A stretch of 64,000 nt of DNA, taken from contig CM073885.1 in NCBI GenBank assembly GCA_037176705.1, positions 88,899,001 through 88,963,000 on the forward strand. The letters run 5' to 3'. Source of the stretch: Molossus alvarezi. Lineage: Eukaryota > Chordata > Mammalia > Chiroptera > Molossidae. The notes under the pieces are model-generated. The model saw only the letters and a program-made list of their open reading frames with translations. It made no database searches and was not told the DNA's origin. Shown here piece after piece: positions 12,930-23,067 of this stretch (within the stretch, counting starts at the first letter, position 1; every line of letters begins with the position of its first letter). The translations under genes were made by a program, and so were the position numbers.

Positions 12930-13088
12930 AAAGAAAGAAAGAAAAAGAGAGAGAGAGAGAGGAAAGAAGGAAGGAAGGAAGGAAGGAAGGAAGGAAGGAA
13001 GGAAGGAAAGAAGGAAGGAAGGAAGGAAGGGAGGGAGGGAGGGAGGGAGGGAGGGAGGGAGGGAGGGAGGGAGGGAGGGAGGGAGGGA
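12930..13088 (+). repeat. Compound (GAAA)(GA)(GGAA)(GGGA) microsatellite
   Basis: Motif composition changes in order from GAAA and GA to about 68 bases of GGAA and then about 58 bases of GGGA, a gradient of A-to-G change in a purine-only tract. Confidence 0.95.
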
Positions 13089-14500
13089 ATATGCAAAAAG
13101 ACTCCATTAATGTGGAACTAATAAGAGTTTAGATGTAGCTAAAGTAATATGATGTTTTAATCTTTGTGTTCCACTAAACATAGAACACATAGATTTAAAT
13201 GTAGGTTTCTGTGTTGTATAGATCATTTATAAAAGGGCAAGTCTTTGGAATATTATTAAATTGATCAAAGTAAGTGCTATTTACTTTGTGTTTACTTACT
13301 TGCACATTGTCTAACTCCCTTACTAGATTATACAGAAGGGTAGAGACTATGTCTGTTTTATTTATCATTACGTCTTCTGCATAGAGTATATAGGAGGTAA
13401 GATATACATATTTGTTATAATTATAAGTAAATGAACTTATTCAACTTCTGATCCTTATATTCCTTAATGCTTTCCATTTTGAATAAAGTTCTATATTAAT
13501 TAAAGTTCACCTTTTATACAGGTAATCAGTTTCATAAAAGCACTCAAAATCTCAAGTATAAAATAAGTTAACAGCTCTGGCTTTCAAGTGGTTTTAAAAG
13601 TAATTTGAAAAATGACATAATAGATTAATCTATTGATAGTAACAAAAACATCTCACAAAAAAAGAAGGGGCACCAATCAACTGGGTTAGTGACTGCAAAA
13701 TAATACCACCCCAGGAGGGACAAGAAAGTAAGAACCCCAACTCTTGATCACTAGATAGTAATCTACTTTCTCCAGAATCTCATTATAGCTAATGCTTTTT
13801 AATGTTTCTCTGTTCACAGCAAACCTGGATCTGATTTCCTACAGGCTTTATAAAGGCACTTTCGTGTTCTAAGGTGTTTCGTCTACTCAGTATATACTTT
13901 TCAAATAAATTTATCAAAAATTTTATAACAGGACACAGGAAAAGAAACAAGCCTATTTAAGTGGCTGTCAGTTTCCATTTCCTCACTTGGGTTTAAGGAG
14001 AATAAATAAATATCAAGTAAAAAGTACCTGAATCCACTAAAAATATGAGTGTTTTAAATGCTGTGACACAAATACTGGCTTCAATTTTTCCATTTATAAT
14101 ATAACAAAACTTGAATTTCAGCTGACAACTTCTAAACTAGGTTTTAGCCCAAAGCAATTTAGAAATAGACAAGTCAGAAACTCCTTAAAAATAAATTAGG
14201 GATTATAATGGAAATGCTGACAGATGCTGCTTTATAATACTGCCTGGTAAGGCTATTATATTTTAGAAATGACTACATCACAATATGTATGCAAGTTCTG
14301 TATATTAAAATGCAACAATGCCTAGCTTATAATTAAATTATGACCATGAATAATAGTTCAGTAAAATGTTATAAAGAAAGTGTGATGTGACAAGAAAATA
14401 TGCTGAGTTAAAATATAATGCAAGCAAGGATTTATTAGAACTTGCCATTTAGAAAATTTAAAGAGGAAATTCAACATAAATACTAGGGAAAGAAATCAAA
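13089..14500. other. Mostly unique-looking AT-rich DNA with one L2 tail
   Basis: At 13285-13420 the plus strand resembles the L2 3' end (TTGTCTAACTCCCTTACTAG and AGAGACTATGTCTGTTTTAT). The remaining bases show no recognisable gene or repeat. Confidence 0.45.
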
Positions 14501-14514
14501 AAGTACAAACTCAG

Positions 14515-14672
14515 CCCTGGCCGGTTTGGTTCAGTGGTTAAAGCATCAGCCTGTGGACCAGGGCGTCCCAGGTTTGATTCCAGCCAAGGACACGTACCTT
14601 GGTTGTGGTTCATCCCCGGCCCTGGTTGGGGTCATATGGGTGGCAACCAATCAATGTGTCTCTGTCACACTG

Positions 14673-14719
<47 letters not shown>

Positions 14720-14806
14720 CCTCCCTCCCTCCCTCCCTCCCTCCCACTCTGTCTGAAGATAAATGTAAAAATTATCCTTGGGTGAAGATTAAAAAAGAAA
14801 AAAAAG
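14515..14806 (+). mobile_element. VES-type SINE, subtype A, with expanded pyrimidine tract
   Basis: Head CCCTGGCCGGTTTGGTTCAG, terminal ATCCTTGGGTGAAGATTA, perfect 14-bp duplication AAGTACAAACTCAG (14501-14514 and 14807-14820). The internal (CT)n/(CCCT)n tract at about 14676-14751 is longer than in the other copies. Confidence 0.95.
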
Positions 14807-14820
14807 AAGTACAAACTCAG

Positions 14821-15253
14821 TACAACCTAAAAATAATTGACTTCCAATGTGATAGGTATATACTATAATTACTTATGAAACCATATCTGTCATGAGATGA
14901 TCATATTCCTAAACTAAGACCAAAATATAAAATTTAATACATATATAATGTCTTTAAGAATTCTTAGTAACCCTGCTTCTAGAATCCTTGATCAATTGCT
15001 CAGACTTCCACTGCTGTGACCTTTCATGTAATTACACCTCATGCTGTCTTTGTCTTTGATAGTTACAAGCCATCATTTCCATCAACCCCTGCTTTTGAAC
15101 TCTCCACACCTGTATTGCAACATATAATGGTTGTCAAAGCAATTTGGAGCTAAAAACCCCAGCATAAACAATTCTACCACCATCAAATAAATAAATAAAT
15201 AAGGTAAGCCTTCATTTACTGAGGAGCTAAAATGAAGACTCAACCTCATGTTT
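14821..15253. other. Unique-looking DNA, no feature recognised
   Basis: Apart from a short AAAT tract near 15187 nothing was recognised. Confidence 0.45.
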
Positions 15254-15266
15254 CAAAGTGAAGTTA

Positions 15267-15550
15267 AACATAACAGTCTGAGGAATGGGGTAGTCCCAGA
15301 GACGCGGAAGTGGGGTACAGACTGACAATCCCCTAAAGAGGAGGGTGGGGGGGAGATAAACCACAGAACTTATATGCATGTATGCATGAACAGTGGACAT
15401 GGACAACAAACTGGGGACAGGGCAGGGAGGGAGGGGGAGGGGGGAATCAGTGGGGGAAAAAGGAGAAACATCTGTAACAAAAATTAATTAATAAAAATAA
15501 ATAAATAAACAAACTACCGCTATACACCCCCCCAAAAAAACAAACAAAAA
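15267..15550 (+). mobile_element. L1 3' UTR insertion (284 bp)
   Basis: Carries only L1 3' UTR: CCCAGAGACGCGGAAGTGGG, ATAAACCACAGAACTTATAT, a G-rich block and the class-b terminus CATCTGTAACAAAAATTAAT. It is flanked by the perfect 13-bp duplication CAAAGTGAAGTTA (15254-15266 and 15551-15563). Confidence 0.9.
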
Positions 15551-15771
15551 CAAAGTGAAGTTAGAAACCTAAGCGCATTTCACAGATGACTTTATTATAA
15601 GGGCTATATTCAGGCCTCAACATACATCTCATACATCAGTGCATAGTTCATCCTAAAACAAATTATTTATAATGTGCTTTCTTAAATGACACCATTTTCT
15701 CTCATTTCATCTAATAAAAATACTGGATTTGTCTATTTCAAACAATGTACTCTAGTGGGTTATTCACTAAC

Positions 15772-15975
15772 TCAGTGGGACAATTTGCTCCCTAAGGACA
15801 TTTGGCAACGTCTGGAGACATTTTTCATTATCATGAGTGAGGAGAAGAATGTTACTAGCATCTAATGAGTATTTAGTAGCCAGAGATGCTGCTAAAAATC
15901 CTACAATGTACAGAACAGTCCCTCCCAAAACAATCATCAGGCCCAAAATATCAGTAGTGCCACTGCTGAGAAACC
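15772..15975 (+). mobile_element. MER20-like hAT-Charlie DNA transposon relic
   Basis: GGACATTTGGCAACGTCTGG, then AGCATCTAATGAGTATTTAG, AGAGATGCTGCTAAAAATCC, AGTAGTGCCACTGCTGAGAA in the order of the mammalian MER20 consensus. It is non-autonomous with no transposase. Confidence 0.75.
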
Positions 15976-16129
15976 TTCCACTAACTCCTCTGTTTTCTTA
16001 CCAAGCAGTAATTGCCCTAGTTTCCCTTATCTTTAACTCAAACACTCAAACCATCAACCAAAAGTCAGAACTGAAGGCAAAGAGGAGGAATGAAGTATGC
16101 AGATGACCTGCAGGAAGAACTGATTAATT

Positions 16130-16262
16130 CATTCATTCAACAAATGTATCAAATACAGTACTAGGCACTGGGGATACTGTGGTACCCAAGAAAGACACAA
16201 TGTCTGCTTTCATGTAGCTTATATTCTAATAATTATTCTCAGGCTGAAGAAATCTTCAAACT
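16130..16262 (-). mobile_element. L2 3' end relic, minus strand
   Basis: TTCATTCAACAAATGTATCA followed by AGGCACTGGGGATACTGTGG and TCATGTAGCTTATATTCTAA is the reverse of the L2 3' terminus. Confidence 0.65.
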
Positions 16263-16689
16263 AAATTAAAAAACCTTCAAAGCCTGACATATTCTGAAAA
16301 AATGGACATAGCTATGCACACACTTCCCCATGATAGAGCAATCATTCTATTTTGGGAAATGTCTTTATTTTAATGAGCTAAAATAACCTTCCCTGTAGTT
16401 TTTATCCTCTGATCATAGTTCTGCTCTCTTGAGTCATAAAGAACAGATCCCTGTTCCAGATGACAGCCCTTTACACATTTAAAGACAGCTACTATACATC
16501 TCTGAATTTTGTCTCCTAAAAGCTAAAACAAGTCTACCAGTGCCTCTTACAACTCTTCTTAAAACATAATCCTTAAGACTGTAAGGAAATGAGTAAAAAT
16601 ACTAAAGTTTTATAAGAATTTAGGCTATGAATTAGTAATTGCTCTATTTTCTTGAACTATCCTTCCCAAACCCACAATATTGATTTTAA

Positions 16690-16875
16690 TAAGAAAGAAT
16701 CTAACATTTACTAACCCTTATATATAAAGCAATATCATTGACAGTTTAGAAGTATTATCATGTTTAATTGCCATAACAGTGCAATGAAGTAGCTAATACT
16801 TTTACTGTGGACATGAAGATATCAAGTGCAGAAAAATTAAAGGAATTTTTTCGAAGATCACATTCTATTCTTAAG
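16690..16875 (+). mobile_element. MIR-like relic
   Basis: CTAACATTTACTAACCC, AGTATTATCATGTTTAATTG and CAATGAAGTAGCTAATACTT follow the MIR order. Diverged. Confidence 0.5.
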
Positions 16876-17324
16876 TTCATGCTCTTTTCACTTTATCGTG
16901 TTACCTAAAAATGGTGCTGGTTTTCACATTTTAATTCAATTATTAAGCTTTCATTATTTTCATGAACCAGTGTTATAATGAAGCTAAATCTGAGAGTAGT
17001 TTTTGGTTGCATAAAGAAGAATACTGTTCTAATATAAAAACATTCTAAACCAAGTGCCTTTTAATAAGAATGTACATATTTGTGCCCTACCCACAAAGCT
17101 CTCCATACAGATACACTGAATTGTTTCATTAACAAATTCTATGTAATTATGCTTTCACAAGTTGCAATTTAATAAGAAAATAATCTAAGAAAGACAACAT
17201 CTGTTTGAAATTTATATACATATTAGCTATACTGGAATAGTATACAATGCCAAAAACTCTTAAAACTCATTCATGGGAGTCAGGCAGTATAACATAATTA
17301 ATAAAAAGACTAGATTTGTAGCAC
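16876..17324. other. AT-rich DNA, no feature recognised
   Basis: No gene, repeat or structured element recognised. Confidence 0.45.
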
Positions 17325-17424
17325 CGCACAGCATCTTAACCTCTCTAGCCTCTGTGTTCTAACCGAAAAATGGAGAAAATAATAGAACCTATCTCACAGG
17401 GCTTTTGGGGTACCAGTAACAAGT
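17325..17424 (-). mobile_element. MIR-like relic, minus strand
   Basis: ATCTTAACCTCTCTAGCCTC, AAAAATGGAGAAAATAATAG and CTATCTCACAGGGC resemble the reverse of the MIR core and 3' region. Confidence 0.45.
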
Positions 17425-17530
17425 TCTTAATTGGTCCCCCTTCTTCCATTCTTCTTGCCCTTCCTTCCCATTCCACATACTTCTATTATCTACACAAATC
17501 ACCAAATTGGTCCTTTTGAAACACAAATCA

Positions 17531-17755
17531 GGTCCTGGCCAGTTTGGCTCAGTGGTAGAGTGTTGTCCTGAAGGCCAATGAGTCGAGGGTTCAACTCTGG
17601 CCAAAAGCATGTACCTCAGTTGTGGCCCTGGTTGGTGTCCTGCAAGACGCAACCAGTTGATGTTTCTCTCTCTCCTCCTCTCTCCCTACCACTCTATCTG
17701 AGGATAAATGGAAAAATATCCTCAGGTGAGGATTAAAAATAAAATAAAATAAAAT
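17531..17755 (+). mobile_element. VES-type SINE, subtype A
   Basis: Head TCCTGGCCAGTTTGGCTCAG, terminal hairpin ATCCTCAGGTGAGGAT and an AAAAT-rich tail. Imperfect duplication ACAAATCA / ACAGATCA around 17523 and 17756 in L2 sequence. Confidence 0.85.
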
Positions 17756-17794
17756 ACAGATCATGTCACTGCACTACTCAAAAACCTCCAACAG

Positions 17795-18040
17795 CCCTGG
17801 CCGGTTTGGCTCAGCGGTTAGAGCATCGGCCTGCGGTCCGGAGGGACCCGGGTTCGGTTCCCGCTAAGGGCATGTACCTCGGTTGCAGTTTGTCCCGGCC
17901 CTGGTTGGTTGTGCGGGTGGCGACCACTCGATGTGTCCCTTTCACATCGATGTTTCTCTCTCTCTCTTCCTCTCTCTCCCTCCCGCTCTATCTGAACAAA
18001 AAAAAAATGGAAAAATGTCCTCGGGTGAGGATGAAAAAAA
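17795..18040 (+). mobile_element. VES-type SINE, subtype A
   Basis: Head CCCTGGCCGGTTTGGCTCAG and terminal hairpin TCCTCGGGTGAGGA. Near-perfect duplication AACCTCCAACAGC / AACTTCCAACAGC (17782-17794, 18042-18054). Confidence 0.9.
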
Positions 18041-18087
18041 AAACTTCCAACAGCTTTTGTCATCTATGGAATAAAACCCCAAATCCT

Positions 18088-18347
18088 GCCCTGGCCGGTT
18101 TGGCTCAGTGGTTAGAGCGTCAGCCCATGGACCAGAGAGACCTGGTTTGGTTCCCGCTAAGGGCACATACCTTGGTTGCAGTTTGTCCCTGGCCCCAGTT
18201 GGGATCGTGTGGGTGGCAGCCACTCGATGGGTCTCTCACATTGATGTTTCTCTCTCTCTCTCTTCCTCCCTCTCTCCCTCCTACTCTATCTGAAGATAAA
18301 CGCAAAAATGTCCTTGGGTGAAGATAAAAAATAAAAAAAATAAAAAG
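18088..18347 (+). mobile_element. VES-type SINE, subtype A
   Basis: Head GCCCTGGCCGGTTTGGCTCA and tail with TGTCCTTGGGTGAAGATA. Short duplication AAATCCT (18081-18087, 18348-18354). Confidence 0.9.
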
Positions 18348-18550
18348 AAATCCTACTATAGCCTATAAGATCCTAGATGATCTAGCCCCTGGCTTCCCTG
18401 CTCACTTTTTGTACTCGCTCCCTCCACTTAGAACGTTCTTCCCGCAAATACCTGGATGGCTGGCTCTCTTCCCTTCCATTCAAGCCTGCTTTAAATATCA
18501 CCTCAGATAAGCTTTCCCTGATCATTCTCTGTTATCTTCTCTTTCCTCAC

Positions 18551-19010
18551 TGTAGTGTGTAGATTTTTAAATGCTGATGGTGGCTTTGAGGAGTTTTTGA
18601 AAACTAGAGAGCCAGAGCCAGAGAGAGAGAACCAGCAGTATAAGGTGATAATTGCAATTCATAAAGTAATTAAGTGCCTCAGAAAGGCTTCTGGAATTCT
18701 ACTCCTTACAGAACTTATGTTTTTTCCTTTAACCTGACCTGGGTAGGTCCCATTAACCAAGGTGCAGCACCAGGCCATAGCAGTCAATTTGTTAACATTT
18801 AGCAGTCAAAATGTTAACAGTGGGACGTTATAATTTCCTTCTTTAATATTTTTTCAAGATGTTGGTTTTCCTTAAAACCAAAAACCAAGATATACTCTGG
18901 CCGTGAACAGTTACAGAATACATGAATCTCCAAAGCTACCCCAGAGGCACCGAGTGTATTAACAATTCAAATGAGGTTAGAGGAGAGGCAGCTGAAGTGT
19001 AACCAAAAGA
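18551..19010. other. Unclassified DNA
   Basis: Includes a 60-codon plus-strand frame (18555-18737) without domain support. A stretch near 18780-18860 resembles one at 23700-23770 and may be the tail of an old LINE. Confidence 0.4.
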
Positions 19011-19014
19011 GCTC

Positions 19015-19350
19015 CTTCCCAGCTATATGTGACCTTATGAAAGCTACTTAGCTTCTCTTTGCTTCTATTTCCTTATCTACAAGACAGGAACAAAAATTAC
19101 TCTACCACATAAAAATAGTAAGAAAATGAAATAAAGTTAAGAAGGTAAGAATTCCAGGCATAGCCCTGTCCAGTTTGGCTCAGTGATTAGAGCACTCGGG
19201 GTCATGCAGGAGGCAACCAACCGATATGTCTCTCTCACATCTCCATTTCTCTCTCTCTCTCTCTCTCTCTCCCTCTCTCCCTCCCTCCCTCCCTCCCTAT
19301 CCTTGAATGAGAATTAAGAAAAGAATTCCAGGCACAAAATAAACTACCTT
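19015..19350 (-). mobile_element. MIR-like relic, minus strand, split by a SINE
   Basis: ATGTGACCTTATGAAAGCTA, CTTAGCTTCTCTTTGCTTCT and TTCCTTATCTACAAGACAGG are the reversed MIR order. The SINE at 19161-19320 interrupts its end. Confidence 0.5.
19161..19320 (+). mobile_element. VES-type SINE, internally deleted (160 bp)
   Basis: Box A is present (TTTGGCTCAGTGATTAGAGC), but the sequence jumps to the GTCATGCAGGAGGCAACC body, so box B is lost. Perfect 14-bp duplication AAGAATTCCAGGCA (19147-19160 and 19321-19334). Confidence 0.9.
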
Positions 19351-19684
19351 AAATGTCTGCTCTCTCAGCTCATGAAATAAAAACTCAAGCAATTGTGTGG
19401 AATCCACTGGAAATGCTTTGTACTTTTGTGTAATGTCCATAATATCTGGCATAGATTCAGTAAATGTTGGCCTTACGTTAAATTTTGTAGAAGAAACATA
19501 CATTATTGCCAAATGTTCAGATGGTAAAAGGATCAGAGAAACTGAGCACTTTGTCTAAGGCTTTTGTGAGTCACTAACAAAGTAAAACTAACTACATATT
19601 TGACAAAGGGGAGTCAGTATTTCTCTAGACTTGAAAGACCTCCTAACATTGTCATTATTCATATGACTCCCCAAAACTCATGTC
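19351..19684. other. Unique-looking DNA, no feature recognised
   Basis: A minus-strand frame at 19297-19512 overlaps the SINE tail and has no domain. Nothing else seen. Confidence 0.4.
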
Positions 19685-20640
19685 ACTCTTTACTCATTTG
19701 TTCATCAGTCAACATATTTTGAAATTCAACTACATGCCACACTATTCTAGGTGTTAGAGATGAAAAGAACAAGGCTTGGTCCCTCAGCTACCCATAAAGG
19801 AATTCAAGGGCTTTTTAAAATAATTAATCTTAAGGATTATGGAAGCTCTAAGGAGGAAATCCATTATTCTAGAAAAGGCTTTACAGCAGTACTGTCTAGT
19901 TGAAGTTCCTGCAATGATGAAAGTGTTCACAATAACCACTACCCACACATGGTTATTGAGTACTTATAATATGGCTAATTTGACTGAGGAACTAAATTTC
20001 AAAGTTTGATTAATTTTAATTCTAATAGCCACATGTAGTTAGTATAGTTACTGTACTGGACAGCAGAATTGTACAGGACAGGCAGTATTTGAGCTGAAGT
20101 CTTGAAAAGGGGAGTAAGGAATTAAAGGGGGTGGAGAATAGTACATTCTAGGCACTGGAGAGGGCACAACATGAAGGGTTGTGAGAATACCTTCATGTGT
20201 TCAGGGAAGGCTGCCTGGGATATGTGGAATGTGGAAAGAAGAAGAGAGAAATGAGGTTAACTGGGTTAGAGAGGGCCAAAATATGAATGTCCTTGAATAT
20301 CAGGCTAAGGAGTAAAACTTTACACAGTGGACAATGGGAAAACACCAAAGACTTTAAAGCCAGAAAATATATGAGCATATCCATTCTTTAGCAAGACAGG
20401 TAGACCACAAAATGATTGCTCCGCTGAAAGAAGAGACCAGAGGTAGGAAGACCAGCTATATATGGAACTGCTGCAGTACTCCTAGTCAGACACAGACTAC
20501 TGCGATCAAAATGAAAATAGAGATGAAGCGTGAATTCAAGGGACATTTTAGAGCTAAAATTATTGGGATGTGGTTGACAACCATAAATCAAAGTAAATAC
20601 TACTGAGGTACCAGCCTCAGATAATTTGGACACTTCCTGA
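19685..20640 (-). mobile_element. L2 LINE, minus strand, split by a DNA transposon
   Basis: 19685-19880 matches the reversed L2 3' terminus (CACACTATTCTAGGTGTTAG). 20080-20640 continues with the reversed L2 body: GTATTTGAGCTGAAGTC, ATATGAATGTCCTTGAATATC-like text, then GAAGACCAGCTATATATGGA and CTGCTGCAGTACTCC. The interruption is a hAT-type element. Confidence 0.55.
19887..20066 (+). mobile_element. MER3-like hAT-Charlie relic
   Basis: Begins CAGTACTGTCTAGTT and ends ACTGTACTGGACAGCAG, giving partly matching inverted termini. Internal landmarks are CAATGATGAAAGTGTTCACA, GGTTATTGAGTACTTATAAT, GACTGAGGAACTAAATTTCA and TAGCCACATGTAGTTAGT. Non-autonomous. Confidence 0.6.
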
Positions 20641-20731
20641 TAGTGCAGGGGCTCACATTAAGAATAGAGCAACAACTGTTTAACAATTATTCCCCTTACT
20701 AACTATAGATAAGAGGTTTTCTTACAGACCC

Positions 20732-21253
20732 TGAGAAATTGAAGGATGAAACAAGGCTGTAAAAAAGACACCTCAGAGCCTGGATGGGTCCATTACCCAG
20801 AAAAGAAATACATTTTCAGAACAGACCAAGGACAGGATATGCATTGATTTGCTTGCTGTGTCCAACCCTGACCCTCTCTGGGAGTTTGCCTCAGGAACAC
20901 TGACTATTCTCTGGTTCCAGGGACAGACTGAGGTGTTTGTAACATCACAGAAGATTAGCCACCTTGTTACTGAACTTTGAGCTCCTGAAGGCCAGAATGC
21001 AGACTACCCTCCCCTTTCCTTGTTACACTTGAGCTCACAGTTCCATATAGCTTTCTCCTTCACCCATACGTATATAATCAGCCAACTGGAAAGGGGGGTC
21101 AGAGCAGAATTTCCAGGGTGACCGACTGCTCTCCCCATACTGCCAGCATTATAGGAATAAATACTCATATATGATTCAACCTGGTCTCTGCTTAATTTGG
21201 CTCAAGTAGTAACAGGCAGCCTCAAACCTGTTGTGTTTGGTATCATTTCTACA
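20732..21253 (+). repeat. Candidate solo LTR of an endogenous retrovirus
   Basis: An LTR-like order is visible: a TATATAA box at 21071-21077, AATAAA at 21156-21161 about 80 bases later, then a pyrimidine-rich U5-like segment (CCTGGTCTCTGC) and a CA-type end near 21245-21253. No internal viral sequence or clean target duplication was found. Start and family are uncertain. Confidence 0.35.
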
Positions 21254-21506
21254 CTGACTGAAGGAATAAAGAAAGCTTATAGGCTCCTGCACAAAGCTGT
21301 AAAGAAATCTAAATATCTATTAAAAGCTTAAAAGTGGACTTCCGGTCAAGATGGCACCACAGGTAACAGTGGTATCGCGTCCTTCCACAACCACATCACA
21401 GTAACAACTAAACTACAGAACAACCATCACTCAAAACCACCTGAAATCAAGCTGAATGGAAGTCCTACAACTACGGAATTAAAGCAGCAGCCGCATGCAG
21501 ACTGGT

Positions 21507-21549
21507 GCGAGGGGCGGAGGCGCGAGGGGCGGAGGCGCGAGGGGCGGGT
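21507..21549 (+). promoter_or_regulatory. Tandem GC boxes in the 5' UTR of the ORF1-only element
   Basis: A 15-bp unit CGAGGGGCGGAGGCG is repeated nearly three times, giving three GGGGCGG Sp1-type boxes within 43 bases. Copy 2 lacks this block. A promoter role is inferred from position inside a retroelement 5' UTR. Confidence 0.5.
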
Positions 21550-22206
21550 CGCACACCCACGTGTGGCGGATAAAAATCAGGAGGACACCTCAGCTGGGAA
21601 GGTCCTTCCTGAGGACTAAGGGGTCCCCATCCCACTCCAGGCACCCCACTCAGGGTTCCAGTGCGAGGAAGAGAATCCCCATAACTTCTGGCTGGAAAAA
21701 CCAGTGGGAACTGAGGCTGAGAGGCTGAGGCGGCTGGAGCCCGAGGCAGCTCCTTAAAGGGGCTGCGCACGGACTTATCAGACTCACTCTCTCTAAGCTT
21801 GAAGGGGATGCAGCTGGAGGGGCGCCAGAGACATACAGGGAAGAACTGAGTTGTTTCGCACTGGAGCAAGGGCTGGAGAGGGGGCTTTCTCCGGGATAAA
21901 CGTGCTGTCAGAGGCCTTTGTTCCTTTGGTGAGCCCTTCCCTGGGGTGGCAGACAACCTCCATATCTGGGACTCCAGCAACCTGGCTCTCACTGGTTGCC
22001 CCACCCTGGTGATTCCTGGAGGCCCCGCCCCACCCAACTTTCAGGCCCACCCAACCTGTTGCCAGTTGCTTAACCATAGGATTGGCCTGTCTTGGATCCT
22101 GCTTCAGGTTTTCCTAAATTCTTTCAAACGGGCAGCATCTGGTCTCAGATAGCCCCATACCACTCGTTAAGTAATACACAGAAACAAACACAGGGAGGCA
22201 GCCAAA

Positions 22207-23067
22207 ATGAGGAGACAAAGAAACAGCCCAAATGAAAGAACAAAACAAAACCCCAAGAAAAGAACTAAGTGAAATGGAGAAAAGCAACCTAACAGATGCT
22301 GAGTTCAAAATACTGCTTTTAAGGATGCTCAATGAACTTAGTGAGGGCCTCAAGAGCATAAAAAAGAACCAGTCAGAAATGATGGATGCACAGTCAGAAA
22401 CGAAGGAGGCTTTAACTGAAATAAAGAATAATTTACACAGATTCAATAGTACAGTACATAAATCCAAGAAGCAAACCATTGATTTGGAATATAAGGAAGC
22501 AAAAAACGCCCAATCAGAACAGCAAAAAGAAAAAGAATCCAAAAAAATGAGGATAATGTAAGGAGCCTCTGGGACAACTTCAAGCATGCCAACATTCGCA
22601 TCTTGGGGGTGCCAGAAGGAGAAGAGAGAAAACAAGAAATTGAAAATCTGTTTGAAACAATAATGGCAGAAAACTTCCCTAACTTGGTGAAGGAAACAGA
22701 CATACAAGTCCAGGAAGCACAGAGAGTCTCAAACAAGATGAACCCCAACAGACCCACACCAAGACACATCATCATCAAAATGCAAAAGGTTCAAGACAAA
22801 GAGAGAATCTTAAAAGCAGCAACAGAAAAGCAGTTAGTTACCCACAAGGGAGTTCCCATAAGACTGTCAGCTGATTTCTCAAAAGAAACTTTGCAGGCCA
22901 GAAGGGAGTGGCAAGAAATATTCAGAGTGATGAAAAGCAAGAACCTACAACCAAGATTACTCTATCCTGCAGAGCTGTCATTTAGAATCGATGGCCATAT
23001 AAAGAGTTTCCCAGACAAGAAAAAGCTAAAGAGTTCATCACCACAAAACCGTTATTATATGAAATGA
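22207..23067 (+). pseudogene. L1-type ORF1 (RNA-binding protein), two compensating frameshifts
   Basis: L1 ORF1p is a trimeric nucleic-acid-binding chaperone that coats retrotransposon RNA. The first ATG (22207) reads MRRQRNSPNER, but one base is missing near 22226, so the natural frame moves to the ORF containing KELSEMEKSNLTDAEFK (22232 on). An A7 run at 22541-22547 returns it to the first frame. Domains: N-terminal coiled coil (about 22260-22540), RRM starting at NIRILGVPEGEE (about 22590), and C-terminal domain with RILKAATEKQ, IRLSADFSKETLQARREW and PRLLYPAELSFRI. It ends at a TGA at 23065-23067. Total length corresponds to about 286 codons, somewhat shorter than typical mammalian ORF1p. 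The frameshifts make this copy inactive. Confidence 0.8.

Larger units (their letters stand above)
17425..18550 (+). mobile_element. L2 LINE 3' region, interrupted by three SINEs
   Basis: When the SINEs are skipped, the remaining pieces (17425-17530, 17756-17794, 18041-18087, 18348-18550) run in order along the L2 3' region. Landmarks are CTTAATTGGTCCCCCTTCTT, CAGATCATGTCACTGCACTA, CTCAAAAACCTCCAACAGC, GGAATAAAACCCCAAATCCT, CCTATAAGATCCTAGATGAT, AGAACGTTCTTCCCGC. It encodes remnants only; no open frame survives. Confidence 0.75.

Noticed and set aside
21471..22077. Long minus-strand frames opposite the half-L1 5' UTR
   Set aside because: GC-rich leader sequence with no start context or domain; open by composition.
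22114..22778. Hydrophobic minus-strand frames of 111-197 codons resembling membrane proteins
   Set aside because: They are antisense to L1 ORF1, whose A-rich Lys codons read as Phe/Leu on the other strand. The same applies at 39403-40038.
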